Shown: positions 18,951-28,408, numbered from the stretch's first letter. The stretch: 64,000 bases of DNA from Caballeronia ptereochthonis (GCF_001545075.1 NZ_FCOB02000003.1:248001-312000); one strand, 5' to 3'. The notes: generated from the letters alone by a model not told the origin. Numbers and translations are program-made.

Positions 18951-19877
18951 ATGAACGGACTTCCGCCTGTCAGCCGTGCCTTCGCCAGATGGCGATCGTC
19001 GCTGGCGCTCGTGCTGGCGCTCGGCCTCGCGCCGCTCCCGGCCATGAGCGCGCAGTCGTTCTTCCCGTCTCCCGATGCGGCGATGGACGCCTTTGGAACG
19101 GCCGTCGCCAACAATGACGAGGGCGAGCTGAAGGCATTGCTCGGCGCCGATTTCCGGCAGGTGATTCCACCGGCCGGCGCCGAGCTCCGCGAGAAGTTTC
19201 TGAGCGAGTGGCAGGCGTTCCACTCGGTCGAGGCGAACGGCAGCGAGCATGCCCAGATCGCGGTCGGCAAGGACGGCTGGACGCTTCCCATTCCGCTCGT
19301 GAAGACGGCGCAAGGCTGGCACTTCGACATGCGCGCAGGCGCCGACGAAATGCGCCTGCGCCGCATCGGGCGCAACGAACTCGCTGTGATCCAGACGATG
19401 CTCGCGATCTACGATGCGCAGCGCGATTACGCCTCGGCGTATCGCGACGGCGCCAACGTCTATGTCTACGCGGACCGGTTCACGAGCACGCCCGGCAAGC
19501 ACGACGGACTGTACTGGCGGACCGGCCCCGGCGAGGATCCGAGTCCGCTCGGGCCGGCGTTCATGAGCGCGGGCGCGCGCAACGCGGCGCAGAGCGGCTA
19601 CTACGGCTATCACTACAAGCTGCTTCGCGCGCAGGGGTCGCATGCGCCGGGCGGTGCATACGATTACATGGTCAACGGGCGCCTCTTCGGCGGCTTCGCC
19701 GTCGTTGCATGGCCGGCCGATTACGGCGACACGGGCATCAAGACCTTCATGGTCAGCCACGATGGCCAGGTCTACGAGCGCGACCTGGGTCCGGATACCG
19801 CGAACAAGGTGAAGGAGATGACGAAGTTCGATCCGGGCCCAGGCTGGGACAAGGTGTCAGAGCAGACGCTGCCGTGA
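18951..19877 (+). CDS. DUF2950 secreted protein
   Basis: 308 residues with an N-terminal signal peptide ending near MSAQS. Family features: FPSPDAAMDAFGTAVANND, WTLPIPLVKTAQGWHFD, RRIGRNELAVIQTMLAIYDA, KHDGLYWRTGPGEDPSPLGP, and the C-terminal GGAYDYMVNGRLFGGFAVVA. ATG 18951 follows AAGGAG. It is the second gene of the DUF3300-DUF2950 operon. The role of this periplasmic or secreted family is unknown; constant pairing with DUF3300 suggests they act together. A full paralogue lies at 36.9 kb and two decayed ones at 33.8 and 47.2 kb. Confidence 0.87.
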   Translation: MNGLPPVSRAFARWRSSLALVLALGLAPLPAMSAQSFFPSPDAAMDAFGTAVANNDEGELKALLGADFRQVIPPAGAELREKFLSEWQAFHSVEANGSEHAQIAVGKDGWTLPIPLVKTAQGWHFDMRAGADEMRLRRIGRNELAVIQTMLAIYDAQRDYASAYRDGANVYVYADRFTSTPGKHDGLYWRTGPGEDPSPLGPAFMSAGARNAAQSGYYGYHYKLLRAQGSHAPGGAYDYMVNGRLFGGFAVVAWPADYGDTGIKTFMVSHDGQVYERDLGPDTANKVKEMTKFDPGPGWDKVSEQTLP

Positions 19878-20048
19878 AAGCAAGTTAATGTGCAAGCGAC
19901 GACTCAGACGACAAAACAGTTCATCGAGGATGGATGGCCGCTTCTTCGGCTTCTTCAGTTTGAGTCAGCCACTCGCCGGCACCTGACGTTCGCGGACCGC
20001 CCGAAACCGTGAATGCACTGGGCGTCGGCGAATTCATGGGCGTTGGGT

Positions 20049-20565
20049 TCAGAACCGGTGACGTAAGCCAACGGTCGCCTCAATCTGGTTTTTCGTTGAT
20101 GCAGGCGAACTCGCACCGTTGATCCAAGCAACACCCGAGGGCGAATTGCTGCTGGTGCTCACACTTTGCCACGTGCTTTGGATATAAACGTCTGTGCGTT
20201 TTGAGAAGCTATCGTCCGCTAGCGCGCTCACCTGATTCCAGTGCGGAGCGCCGCTACCGACGTTTTCTCCGGCGCGGGAATATGTATAGGCCGCGGCCAG
20301 CATTACGGCCGGTGTCAGCGCGTAACGCAGGTTTGTGTTGAGTTGGAGTACCGGCCGAGTTGTTCAGGTGCAAATAACCAGCGCCGAAGTTGAGCGGCCC
20401 CCACATGTATGACATGCCGAAGCTGTAAGCCCGATTGTTCGCGAAGCCACCTGCTTGGTTCGAGAAACCGTACAAGGCACCTAACTTGAACCGCTGCAAA
20501 ATCCGGACTCCGGTACTTCACCGAGTTGTTAATTTGTAACGAGTCATTCAGATCGTCGACGCCGA
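20049..20565 (-). pseudogene. Degraded outer-membrane porin
   Basis: Pieces of a porin like the intact one at 42567-43745 can be read in order: DLNDSLQINNSVKYRSPDF, then after a frameshift KLGALYGFSNQAGGFANNR and GPLNFGAGYLHLNNSAG, then after an internal deletion MLAAAYTYSRAGENVGSGAP and the end ATVGLRHRF. The N-terminal third with the signal peptide is absent. At least one frameshift and one deletion of about 100 codons make it non-functional. Confidence 0.85.
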
Positions 20566-20682
20566 GTGTTCAGTAATCCAATCTAAATTTATGAGACGCA
20601 TTGGCGAAGCTCCGCGATCGAATTTTCAGCGCAGGGGACTATCGCGTATGCATAGACCGCCTGCAATGACCTGCAGCATTAT

Positions 20683-20710
20683 TTGACTTCTCTGAGCCGT
20701 TTGCAATACT
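20683..20710 (+). promoter_or_regulatory. Candidate promoter upstream of a terminator-ended transcript
   Basis: TTGACT at 20683-20688 and AATACT at 20705-20710 are separated by 16 bases. They lie about 50 bases before a strong intrinsic terminator with no open frame between, which suggests a small RNA promoter. The -10 match is moderate (four of six). Confidence 0.35.
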
Positions 20711-20716
20711 AGAAGG

Positions 20717-20786
20717 CGGCGCGTTTAGCAGTGCGCGCGCTACCTTGCGTCGTTTATGTTCGCCCGTCTGCACGACGGGCGTTTTC
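20717..20786 (+). ncRNA. Candidate small RNA of about 70 nt, divergent to the porin remnant
   Basis: Between the candidate promoter and the terminator there is no ribosome site or frame. The transcript would run away from the porin pseudogene, in the position micF occupies relative to ompC in enteric bacteria. No known RNA family is recognised by eye. A comparable terminator-ended stretch lies beside the intact porin at 44.0-44.1 kb. Confidence 0.3.
20761..20786 (+). terminator. Intrinsic terminator
   Basis: CGCCCGTC and its complement form a perfect 8-bp stem around a five-base loop (20761-20781), followed by TTTTC. It reads as a rho-independent terminator on the plus strand. No plus-strand gene precedes it, hence the small RNA proposal. 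It lies in the downstream gap left of the leftward IS630 gene. Confidence 0.7.
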
Positions 20787-20810
20787 TCGGCTTGTTGATC
20801 GAACTTCCGT

Positions 20811-21215
20811 CTATCTCCGCGACTTTGACAGCACATGTCCTAGTCCCAGGTTTGTCGCTAACTGCCAAATGTAGACGCGCGAGAATCGGACGCCAAACCT
20901 CTGCTCAATCAACATCCTCACTCGCGCGTTCGTCCAGACATCACTCTCAAAACCGTAATTCTTGGCGGATTCTCGGAGCGCGCCCTCAAGCCACGTCATC
21001 CCTTCCTTGCCAAGAACGGATCCCCGTCCACCGACACTGAGGCAGTTCAACGCTGCGATGCCTCCTGCCCGAAAAAGCGCGCGGTATCGTCGAACAGTTG
21101 GCCGCGACAAGCCGAGCGCGCCCACTACTTCCTGATCGGAGGCGCCCTGCTCGAACATGCGAACGGCCTCAATCCGTCGGATCACTGTGGGCCTCTCGCT
21201 GGATTTCTTCCGCAT
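20811..21215 (-). mobile_element. IS630-type transposase, N-terminal helix-turn-helix part
   Basis: 134 residues. EAVRMFEQGASDQEVVGALG and LSRPTVRRYRALFRAGGIAAL form the first helix-turn-helix of IS630-family transposases, and VRMLIEQRFGVRFSRVYIWQ is the winged second domain. The DDE catalytic half that should follow is missing; downstream is the terminator. It is a remnant, or orfA of a two-frame IS without its partner. I saw no clear inverted repeats. Confidence 0.7.
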
Positions 21216-21935
21216 CGAGCGCTCCCTAGTCGAGGACTCGAATCGCCGCTCACTACTGCTTTAAGGCGTGGGATGTCCTCTTCGATCGAGGGATGAGACT
21301 AGTTAATGCGGAAAACCAATGCCATTACGTCCAAGAGCTAGAGGGATACGTCGGTTGACGCAATAAGTCAAACAGCGACGGTGCGGATGCTATCCGGGCG
21401 ACGATGTATTTCGTCCTACTACTATTTAAATAGGCACAGAATTTCGTTTCATTTGAGCGCTCACAAAAAACTTTGCGGAAGCGGAAAGCGTTTGCTAGCA
21501 TTTAATCAATCTGTATGGCTGACCGTGCTACCTACGCTCGCTTCCCAGCGAGCTACCGTTCGCCATTTGGTCTCCGGTGAGAGGCGCCCGCCGCGTTGTA
21601 CAAGACTACGGGCAGGCCATATGAGCAACTCGTATGCGAGCTAACCTACGGCGCGTGAGTTTGCAAATCCGCGAGCAATACGAGTGCGTCTCAGTATGCC
21701 AGTTTGACCACAGCTTCCGATATTAATCGAGCGCGCTTCATGTGGTGACGCGTTGCTTCGCGGTGCTTTATAAATCATGCAATCCTAATCAAACTACCCT
21801 GTTTATAAAAAGGCAATCAATTTATGATTTCAGCGGCCTTCTTTTTTGAATCGCGCATGACTAACATTGCCGGCCGAGTAGGGTCAAGACGATCTACGCT
21901 CCAGCGTCTATAGATTATCGTTCGAGGAGGATTTC
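21216..21935. other. AT-rich intergenic region
   Basis: About 720 bases, clearly poorer in GC than the surroundings (for example several A/T runs at 21780-21850). No convincing gene on either strand. Such composition beside an IS remnant suggests acquired DNA. It ends with the GAGGAGG ribosome site of the following gene. Confidence 0.4.
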
Positions 21936-22403
21936 ATGAATGCACAAGTTATTGCGAGCCTGGTCGCCATGCTGCGAGCAGCCGCGGCGTCGCGCACACT
22001 GGTTCCGTACAAGCGGCTACATGCAAAGTTTGATGAATGCATTCCTCTGGCACTCCGATATGACGCGTTGGAAAAAGCCGCATCGACACTGGCCGACCTT
22101 AAGACATTGGATTATGGCGTTTTGCTGACGTTAAACAACGGTCTTCCGGGTGACGATTTCTTTATGCGTGTCAAGCGTTTTCGGAGGGACGAGTATGAGG
22201 CTGTTATGGGCTACAGTTCGACCGGACGATCAATAATCAAGAGACGAATGATCGCGCTTCCTGAGCGCGAGCGAGTGTTCGAACATGCGTTGACGAACAA
22301 CGTCAAGACGCCACCTTCTTTCGCCAAGGTTCACGACCAAAGTGCCTGCCACACTCCTCGTGCGAATATCCAAGATGTGACGCTTCGGCGACAGGCCTTT
22401 TGA
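21936..22403 (+). CDS. Hypothetical protein, 155 aa
   Basis: ATG 21936 is preceded by GAGGAGG with good spacing, so translation is likely. The N-terminal 100 residues look folded and helical (VPYKRLHAKFDECIPLALRY, then LALRYDALEKAASTLADLK and LNNGLPGDDFFMRVKRFRRD), with no signal peptide or membrane span. I do not recognise the family. Its stop overlaps the TTG where the broken SulP frame begins, but that is probably chance. The C-terminal 40 residues are basic and low in structure. Confidence 0.5.
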   Translation: MNAQVIASLVAMLRAAAASRTLVPYKRLHAKFDECIPLALRYDALEKAASTLADLKTLDYGVLLTLNNGLPGDDFFMRVKRFRRDEYEAVMGYSSTGRSIIKRRMIALPERERVFEHALTNNVKTPPSFAKVHDQSACHTPRANIQDVTLRRQAF

Positions 22404-23467
22404 GCGAGCGTCAACTTAAGGGCTTTCCTGTACGAAACACTGCCAATCAGTCCTTGCACCCGCGTACGCGTGGCGACATCGCGCGCGGGTGGCTGCGCCA
22501 CGTGCCGGGCGTGGCCATGCTCAGGAGCTATCGCGCGGGCTGGCTAAGAAACGATATCGTCGCCGGTCTCGTGCTGACGACGATGCTCGTGCCGGTCGGC
22601 GTCGCGTATGCCGAGGCGTCAGGCGTGCCCGGTGTGTGCGGCCTGTACGCGACCATCGTCCCGCTGCTCGCCTACGCGATCTTCGGTCCGAGCCGCATTC
22701 TCGTGCTCGGCCCCGATTCGGCGCTCGCCGCGCCCGTGCTCGCGGTCGTCGTGCCGAGCGCATCGGACCCTTCGCGCGCGATCCGCCGTGGCGGGCATGA
22801 TGGCGATCGTCTCCGGTGTCGTCTGCGTGGTGTTCGGGCTGCTGAAGCTCGGCTTTGTCACGGAGCTGCTGTCGAAGCCGATCCGCTACGGCTATATGAA
22901 CGGCATCGCGCTGACGGTGCTCATCAGCGAGCTGCCGAAACTCTTCGCGATTTCCCTCGAAGATCAGGGACCGCTCCGCGACATGGTCAACCTGGTCAAA
23001 CCCGTCGCGGCCGGGCAGTCGAACTGGTACAGCTTCGCCGTCGGGGCGGGCAGTCTCGTGCTCATCCTGCTGCTCAAGCGCTTCGACAAGGTCCCCGGCA
23101 TCCTGATCGCCGTCGTGCTGGCGACGCTTTGTGTAAGCGTGCTTCAGCTCGACCGCGCCGGCGTCAAAGTGCTTGGAACGATTCTGCAAGGACTGCCCGC
23201 GTTCTCGCTACCTTGGGCGAGCGGCGTGGATATCGTCAGGATTGTGCTCGGCGGCTGCGCGGTCGCGCTGATTTCCTTCGCGGACACGAGCGTGCTCTCG
23301 CGTACTTTCGGCGCGCGCTCCAACATGCGCGTCGATCGAAATCAGGAAATGATAGGGCTCGGCGTCGCCAATCTCGCGACCGACCTCTTCCAGGGCTTTC
23401 CGATCAGCAGCAGTTCATCGCGCACGCCCGTCGCCGAAGCGGCCGGCGCGAGAACGCAGGTGACCGG
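22400..23467 (+). pseudogene. SulP-family anion transporter, frameshifted and 3'-truncated
   Basis: Compared with the intact paralogue at 48205-49932, the first part matches in one frame (AGLVLTTMLVPVGVAYAEAS, FGPSRILVLGPDSALAAP). At 22783-22785 one extra C shifts the frame; removing it gives AIAVAGMMAIVSG, matching the paralogue. The match then continues through PIRYGYMNGIALTVLI to AEAAGARTQVTG at about 23467, where it stops. The last third, with the remaining spans and the STAS domain, is gone. The break abuts the end of the DUF2955 gene on the other strand. Confidence 0.88.
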
Positions 23468-24509
23468 CATCACGCTCCCCGTCGGATGCGGCAGGCGGGG
23501 CGCGATCGAGCGGCCCGTCGAAGATCATCAGCATCGCCCACGCGTACAGCGTGACCGCGATGAACAGCCCCATGCGCACGGCGAACGCTGTGTAGACGTC
23601 CTTGCCCGCCGCGCTGTCCTGAACGGACTGGCCGAGCAGGATGATCATCGTGACGAGGCTGTTCACCCAGAAGCCCGGCGAGTGCCGCGTCGGATCGAGG
23701 CCATATAGCCTGCGCCCGATCAGCAACCCGAGCAGCAGCATCCAGAGGAAGAACATCCACAGGTGCGCGAAGAGCCTCAGCGCAAACCAGAAGGCGATCG
23801 CGAGCAGCCCGCCCAGCAGCGTGGAGCCGATGAGTTCCCGCGCGGCCGTGCGCGCCGTCGCGGTGCAGCTCTGTCTGCCCAGGCTCACGGACTTCATGAT
23901 GATCGGCATAAAGCTCGCCGGGTCCGTCATCGCAAGCAGATACGCCGGCATGACCACGAGCGCCGCGCGAAGCGCGATGCGCATGGCGTCTTCAGCGGAC
24001 ATGACCCGCGCGGCAGGCTGTGGACGCGCGCCGGGGGCTTCGGGAAGCAGCCAGTGCGTCAGTGCTGCAACGAGCACGGCGAGCAGCAGACCCTTCACCA
24101 GCGCGCCGACGACCGTGACGGCCACCTGGAAGTCCGCCACGCCCGCGGCGGAGATCATCGTGACCCCCGCCACCAGAAAGGTCGCGACGAGATTGTTTCC
24201 GCCACGCATTCCGTAGCGAAACGCGAGGACGAGCAGCAGCCCGACGAGCATCACGCCGGCGAACGCGTAGTGCCTGAGCAGCGGAACGAGCAGGAGTCCG
24301 GTGCTCGTGGTCAGCATCACGATCAGCGCGAGCATCAGGCCGGCCCTGAACGACAGCGGCCGGCTCTGCGTCGCGAGCAGGAACACGGCGAAGACCGGCG
24401 CGATCACCGGAATCGACAGATCGAGCGCGAAGCTCGCCGCGAGGCAGAGCGCCGTCCCGGCGGCCATGCGCATCGTACGTCGGCCGAGAAGCCGGAGCCT
24501 GTTTTCCAT
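23415..24509 (-). CDS. DUF2955/FUSC-like inner-membrane efflux component, altered C-terminus
   Basis: About 364 residues with eight or more membrane spans in two halves (MRMAAGTALCLAASFALDLS ... AGLMLALIVMLTTSTGLLLV; LIGSTLLGGLLAIAFWFALR). DUF2955 proteins are the inner-membrane partners of HlyD and NodT-type proteins in aromatic-acid and drug efflux. ATG 24509 lies eight bases after the HlyD stop. Past YAWAMLMIFDG the last roughly 30 residues (SDGERDAGHLRSRAGRFGDG) are antisense SulP sequence, so the natural end was lost when the two genes were joined. It may still work, since homologs end near this point. Confidence 0.75.
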   Translation of the reverse strand: MENRLRLLGRRTMRMAAGTALCLAASFALDLSIPVIAPVFAVFLLATQSRPLSFRAGLMLALIVMLTTSTGLLLVPLLRHYAFAGVMLVGLLLVLAFRYGMRGGNNLVATFLVAGVTMISAAGVADFQVAVTVVGALVKGLLLAVLVAALTHWLLPEAPGARPQPAARVMSAEDAMRIALRAALVVMPAYLLAMTDPASFMPIIMKSVSLGRQSCTATARTAARELIGSTLLGGLLAIAFWFALRLFAHLWMFFLWMLLLGLLIGRRLYGLDPTRHSPGFWVNSLVTMIILLGQSVQDSAAGKDVYTAFAVRMGLFIAVTLYAWAMLMIFDGPLDRAPPAASDGERDAGHLRSRAGRFGDGRAR

Positions 24510-24517
24510 GAACGTGT

Positions 24518-25645
24518 TCAGTAGACGTAGGAGACCCAGCTCATCACGCAAAAAAACACGCGGCCGAGCGGATTGAGCGGATTGCCGTCGCTCGGAAACG
24601 CCATCACCTTGGCCTGCCCGCCTGCGCGCATATTGTTCAGACGCGCCCGTTCACCCTGATCGAACTCGACGATCACCGGAAAGCGTTGCGCCGGACGCAG
24701 CCAGTCGCGGCTGTTCTGCACGGTGGGAAGACTGCCAGGCGGCGTGCTCTGCCCCACGCTCACGCCGAACCCGATGCTGCGAATCCTTCCCTTGAAGACT
24801 TCCCCCGGCAGCGCATCCAGCGCGATAGCCACGGGCGTGCCGGGCGTGAGATGGCCGAGATTGTTCTCGGTCATGTCCGCGCTGATCCAAACATCGCGGA
24901 TCGCGATCAGCGTCATCACCGCCTTGCCCGCCGCCGCGAACTGGCCGACTTCGGTGCCGAGATCGGTGATGATGCCGCCCGTGCGCGCCTTGATGCGCGT
25001 ATTGGCCAGATCGAGTTCGGCCTTTTCGAGCGCGGCGGCGGCACTGCGCAACTGCGCGTTCTCCGCTTCGACGCCGCCCTGCTGTTCTCGCGCGCGCTCG
25101 ACTTCCGCGCGCGCCGCGACAACCTGGCTTTGCGCCTGCTCATACGTCGCGCGCGCCACTTCGAGGCGCCGCAGCGAGATCGTGCCCTCGTCCTCGCGGT
25201 AGAGCCTTTCGAGCCGTTCGCTGTCCTGCCGCGCCTTCACCTCGTTCGCGATGGCCGCACGCAACGAGGCACGCGCCGAATCGATGCCGGCCGTACTCGC
25301 GCCGATCTGGCGGCGCATGGTTTCGAGATCCGCCCGCGCGCGGTCGGCGGCGATGCGATACGGCTCGCCGTCGACCTCGAAGAGCACGTCGCCCGCGTTG
25401 ACCTCCTGGTTGTCGTGCACCAAGACGCGCGTCACCCGGCCCGACACTTCGGCGGCGACGGGCACCACATAGGCCTGCACGCGCGCCTGTTGCGTATAAG
25501 GCGTGAAGCGGTCGGCCAGCAGATACCAGATCAGGCTCACGACGATCACGCCGACGACCCACTTCACCGCCCTGCGCGACGGGTCGGCCGCCGGCGACGG
25601 TTGCGGCGGCGGTGCGGCTTCGGGCGGCTCGGACGTTTCGCTCAC
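24518..25645 (-). CDS. HlyD/EmrA-type membrane fusion protein
   Basis: 375 residues. One N-terminal membrane anchor (VVGVIVVSLIWYLLADRF at about 30-47) precedes the biotinyl-lipoyl half-motifs (VQAYVVPVAAEVSGRVTRVL and NQEVNAGDVLFEVD). A long coiled-coil hairpin (residues 85-190), the second lipoyl half (ANTRIKARTGGIITDLGTEV) and a beta-barrel domain follow. It bridges inner- and outer-membrane parts of an efflux pump. Its ATG overlaps the stop of the NodT gene by four bases, and DUF2955 follows after eight bases. Confidence 0.9.
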   Translation of the reverse strand: MSETSEPPEAAPPPQPSPAADPSRRAVKWVVGVIVVSLIWYLLADRFTPYTQQARVQAYVVPVAAEVSGRVTRVLVHDNQEVNAGDVLFEVDGEPYRIAADRARADLETMRRQIGASTAGIDSARASLRAAIANEVKARQDSERLERLYREDEGTISLRRLEVARATYEQAQSQVVAARAEVERAREQQGGVEAENAQLRSAAAALEKAELDLANTRIKARTGGIITDLGTEVGQFAAAGKAVMTLIAIRDVWISADMTENNLGHLTPGTPVAIALDALPGEVFKGRIRSIGFGVSVGQSTPPGSLPTVQNSRDWLRPAQRFPVIVEFDQGERARLNNMRAGGQAKVMAFPSDGNPLNPLGRVFFCVMSWVSYVY

Positions 25646-27216
25646 CGGGACGCTCCTTCGGAGGGGAAAGCCGCGGCGGACGGCACGCTCGCATCGTCCA
25701 GCAGGTCGCCCCAGTCGGTGCGTTGTTGCATCTGCCGGCGCGTCGCCGCATCGATGAGCGGCTGGCGCGTATTCCAGCCGCCGCCCAGCGCCTTGTAGAG
25801 CGCGATCAGGCTGGACACCGCGTTGCGCCGGTTGACGACATACGCGTCCTGCTGCGCAAACAGCGCGCGCTGCGCATCGAGCACGCGCTGGAAGTCCGAA
25901 TACCCTTCCCGATAGATGGTGTTGGCGAGCGTCAGCGAACGCCGCGCGGCGCCTTGCGCGTCGTTCAGGATGGTGTCGCGCCGCAATGCGGCGGTCAGCG
26001 CGGTGGCGGCGTCATCGGCCTCGCGCGCCGCCTCGCGCACCGTGTTCTGGTAGGCCACGGTCAGCTGCTGCAGGCGGGCGTCCTGAACGCGCACGTTGTT
26101 CGTGATCCTGCCGTGATCGAAGACGTTCCAGACGACACTGGGGCCGGCGGCCACGGCCAGCGTATTCGGCGACCCGGTGAGCGAGCTCGCGCTCCAAACG
26201 AGCGTGCCGAGCAGCGACACGGACGGATAGAAATCGGCCTCGGCGAAACCGATGAGCGCCGACTGCGCGGCCATCTGATATTCGGCGGCGCGCACGTCGG
26301 GGCGGCGCAGCAGCAGGTCGGCGGGCACGTCCTGCAGCACGGCGCGGTCCACGAGCGGAATCACGCCCACCTTGCCCGACGATTCGTCGAGCTCTGGCAG
26401 CGGGCCGGGCGGACGCCCCAGCAGCATCGACAGCGCGTGCCGCGCGAGCACGATCTGGCTCTCGAGATCCGGGATGCTGCTCAGCGTACCGAGATACTGC
26501 GTCCTCGCTTGCTGCAGATCCAGTTCGTCCGTCTCGCCGGCCTTGAAGAGCTTTTGCGCGATGTCGAAGCTGCGCTTTTGCAGCTGTGCATTCTCGCGTG
26601 CGATGCGCAGACGCGCTTCGGCCGTGCGCAGCGAGAAATACGTATCAGCGACCTGGGCGTGCAGCAGGATCAGCGCGGCGTCGCGGTTCGCCTGGGCGGC
26701 GAAGAATGCCGCGTCGGCCGACTCGATCGCGCGGGCGAAGCGCCCCCAGAAGTCGAGCTCCCATCCGACGACGAAGCCCGCGCCATATTGCAGGTACGCG
26801 CCCGAGCGGGTATTGAATCCATCCGAGCGCTTGCGCGCCGAGGCGAGCACTTCGGCACTCGCCTGTTGCACCTGAGGGTAGCGTCCCGCGAGTGCGATGC
26901 CGAGCTGCGCGCGCGCCTCGATCACGCGCAGGCCGGCGATCTGCAGATCGCCGTTGCCGGCGTCCGCCGCTGCGATCAGACGCCCGACGCTCTCGTCGCC
27001 GAAGACCTCCCACCATTGCCGGACATCGGGCTGCGCCGTCTGCCGGGTGACCTGATCGATCGTCGCGCTGGTCCAGTGCTCGCTCCAGCCTTCGTGTTGC
27101 GGCTGAAAGTCGGGGCCGACGCGCATGCAGCCGCTCAGGTATCCGCTCATGCATCCGGCGATGCAGACGCGGAGCAGGAGTGCAGTTCCATGGGCGCGCA
27201 TCGAAGGCGGCGGCAT
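25642..27216 (-). CDS. NodT-family outer-membrane efflux lipoprotein
   Basis: 524 residues. A signal peptide with a lipobox (LSGCMRVGPDFQPQ) precedes two outer-membrane efflux repeats, for example WWEVFGDESVGRLIAAADAG, AGETDELDLQQARTQY, DVPADLLLRRPDVRAAEYQM and FQRVLDAQRALFAQQDAYVV. It forms the trimeric TolC-like duct for the HlyD/DUF2955 pump. It starts 23 bases after the AI-2E-type transporter and overlaps the HlyD start, so the four genes form one leftward operon. Confidence 0.9.
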   Translation of the reverse strand: MPPPSMRAHGTALLLRVCIAGCMSGYLSGCMRVGPDFQPQHEGWSEHWTSATIDQVTRQTAQPDVRQWWEVFGDESVGRLIAAADAGNGDLQIAGLRVIEARAQLGIALAGRYPQVQQASAEVLASARKRSDGFNTRSGAYLQYGAGFVVGWELDFWGRFARAIESADAAFFAAQANRDAALILLHAQVADTYFSLRTAEARLRIARENAQLQKRSFDIAQKLFKAGETDELDLQQARTQYLGTLSSIPDLESQIVLARHALSMLLGRPPGPLPELDESSGKVGVIPLVDRAVLQDVPADLLLRRPDVRAAEYQMAAQSALIGFAEADFYPSVSLLGTLVWSASSLTGSPNTLAVAAGPSVVWNVFDHGRITNNVRVQDARLQQLTVAYQNTVREAAREADDAATALTAALRRDTILNDAQGAARRSLTLANTIYREGYSDFQRVLDAQRALFAQQDAYVVNRRNAVSSLIALYKALGGGWNTRQPLIDAATRRQMQQRTDWGDLLDDASVPSAAAFPSEGASR

Positions 27217-27238
27217 GAGGTCGTCCGCGCGGCGTGCT

Positions 27239-28339
27239 TCAGGGCTGCTCGGGGTTTTGCACGGGCTCCGCTTCCGGCTGGTCTCTCACCCACCGCCAGA
27301 ACAGCTTGTACGCCACCGCAAGCATCACGGGTCCGATGAACAGACCAATCACCCCGCCCGTCACCATGCCGCCAAGCGCGCCGATCAGCACGACCGGCAT
27401 CGGCACCGCGACGCCGCGCCCGAGCAGCAGCGGCTTGAGCACGTTATCGGCCAGACCGGCGACGAAGACATAGACCGAGAAGATGATCGTCGCCGTGCTC
27501 ACGCCCTTGGTCACGATCACGAAGATGATGACGGGCACCGTGATCAACGTGGCCGGCAACTGCATGATCCCGATGAGCAACACGGCAAGCGCGAGCAGCC
27601 CCGCGGCGGGAATCCCCATGATGATGAACGCGACCCCGATCAGCAGCATCTGGATGAACGCGATCCCGACCACGCCCTGCGCCACGGCGCGGATCGTGGC
27701 GGTGCACAGATCGGCGATCTGCTGCCCGTTCTCGGGTCCGGAGATGCGGGATGCGATCTGCACCGCGCTGTGATAGCCCTTTTCTCCGTGAGCCATGAAA
27801 ATGCCCGCGACGATCAGCGCGAGAAAGAATACGAGCAGCCCCGCACCGAGACCGGTGACCGTGCCGAGCAGCGCGAGACCGGCTTCCTTGAGCTGGGGTG
27901 CGAACCGCTGCGCGAGCCCCGTCAGATCGGTGGACGCCTGCGCCCAGAAGTCGAACAGCCGTCGACCCACCAGCGGCCACGCGGCCACCGATTCCGCGGG
28001 CGGCGGAATATTAAAGCTGCCGCTCCGGAAGACGGCCATCGCCCGCTCGATCGAATTGGCGACCGCGACACCGAGCAGATAAGTCGGAACGAGGATGACG
28101 ACGAAGGCCACGAGGATGATCAGTGTGGCGATCAGGCCGTCCTTGCCCGGAAGCGAGCCGCGCAGTCGAGCCTGAATCGGATACAGCGTGATCGCCAGAA
28201 TCAGCGCCCAGACCATCAGATCGAGGAACGGGACGAAGACCCGGAAGCAGAAGACGGCCAGAACAGCGACGAGCCCGGCGCGAATAAGAACGTCGAGCAG
28301 TTCTCTGGAAAGCGTGCGTTCGGTAATCGACGATAGCAT
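27239..28339 (-). CDS. AI-2E family transporter
   Basis: 366 residues from ATG 28339, preceded by AGGAGG. Two N-terminal hydrophobic spans, an amphipathic insert (residues about 95-150), then five or six spans ending in the family signature GGMVTGGVIGLFIGPVMLAV. The family exports small molecules or ions; only a few members are linked to AI-2. Here it leads the efflux operon, so a role in the same export process or in cation balance is possible but unproven. Confidence 0.87.
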   Translation of the reverse strand: MLSSITERTLSRELLDVLIRAGLVAVLAVFCFRVFVPFLDLMVWALILAITLYPIQARLRGSLPGKDGLIATLIILVAFVVILVPTYLLGVAVANSIERAMAVFRSGSFNIPPPAESVAAWPLVGRRLFDFWAQASTDLTGLAQRFAPQLKEAGLALLGTVTGLGAGLLVFFLALIVAGIFMAHGEKGYHSAVQIASRISGPENGQQIADLCTATIRAVAQGVVGIAFIQMLLIGVAFIIMGIPAAGLLALAVLLIGIMQLPATLITVPVIIFVIVTKGVSTATIIFSVYVFVAGLADNVLKPLLLGRGVAVPMPVVLIGALGGMVTGGVIGLFIGPVMLAVAYKLFWRWVRDQPEAEPVQNPEQP

Positions 28340-28408
28340 TCCTGCCTCCTCGTAACCAATCTCAAAGAGCCTGGCGAGCGATGTCGCGCCTACGGCTCGA
28401 AAAAACAA

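Noticed and set aside
17658..19877. Apparent 739-residue frame in another phase across DUF3300 and DUF2950
   Set aside because: Its first two thirds is an Arg-rich shadow; only its last part is the true DUF2950 starting at 18951.
22608..23708. Single 366-residue frame that could be called a transporter
   Set aside because: It joins out-of-frame SulP start, in-frame SulP middle and antisense DUF2955; not a real gene.
25612..27339. 575-codon plus-strand frame opposite NodT
   Set aside because: Shadow of the NodT lipoprotein, whose motifs and operon overlaps are clear.
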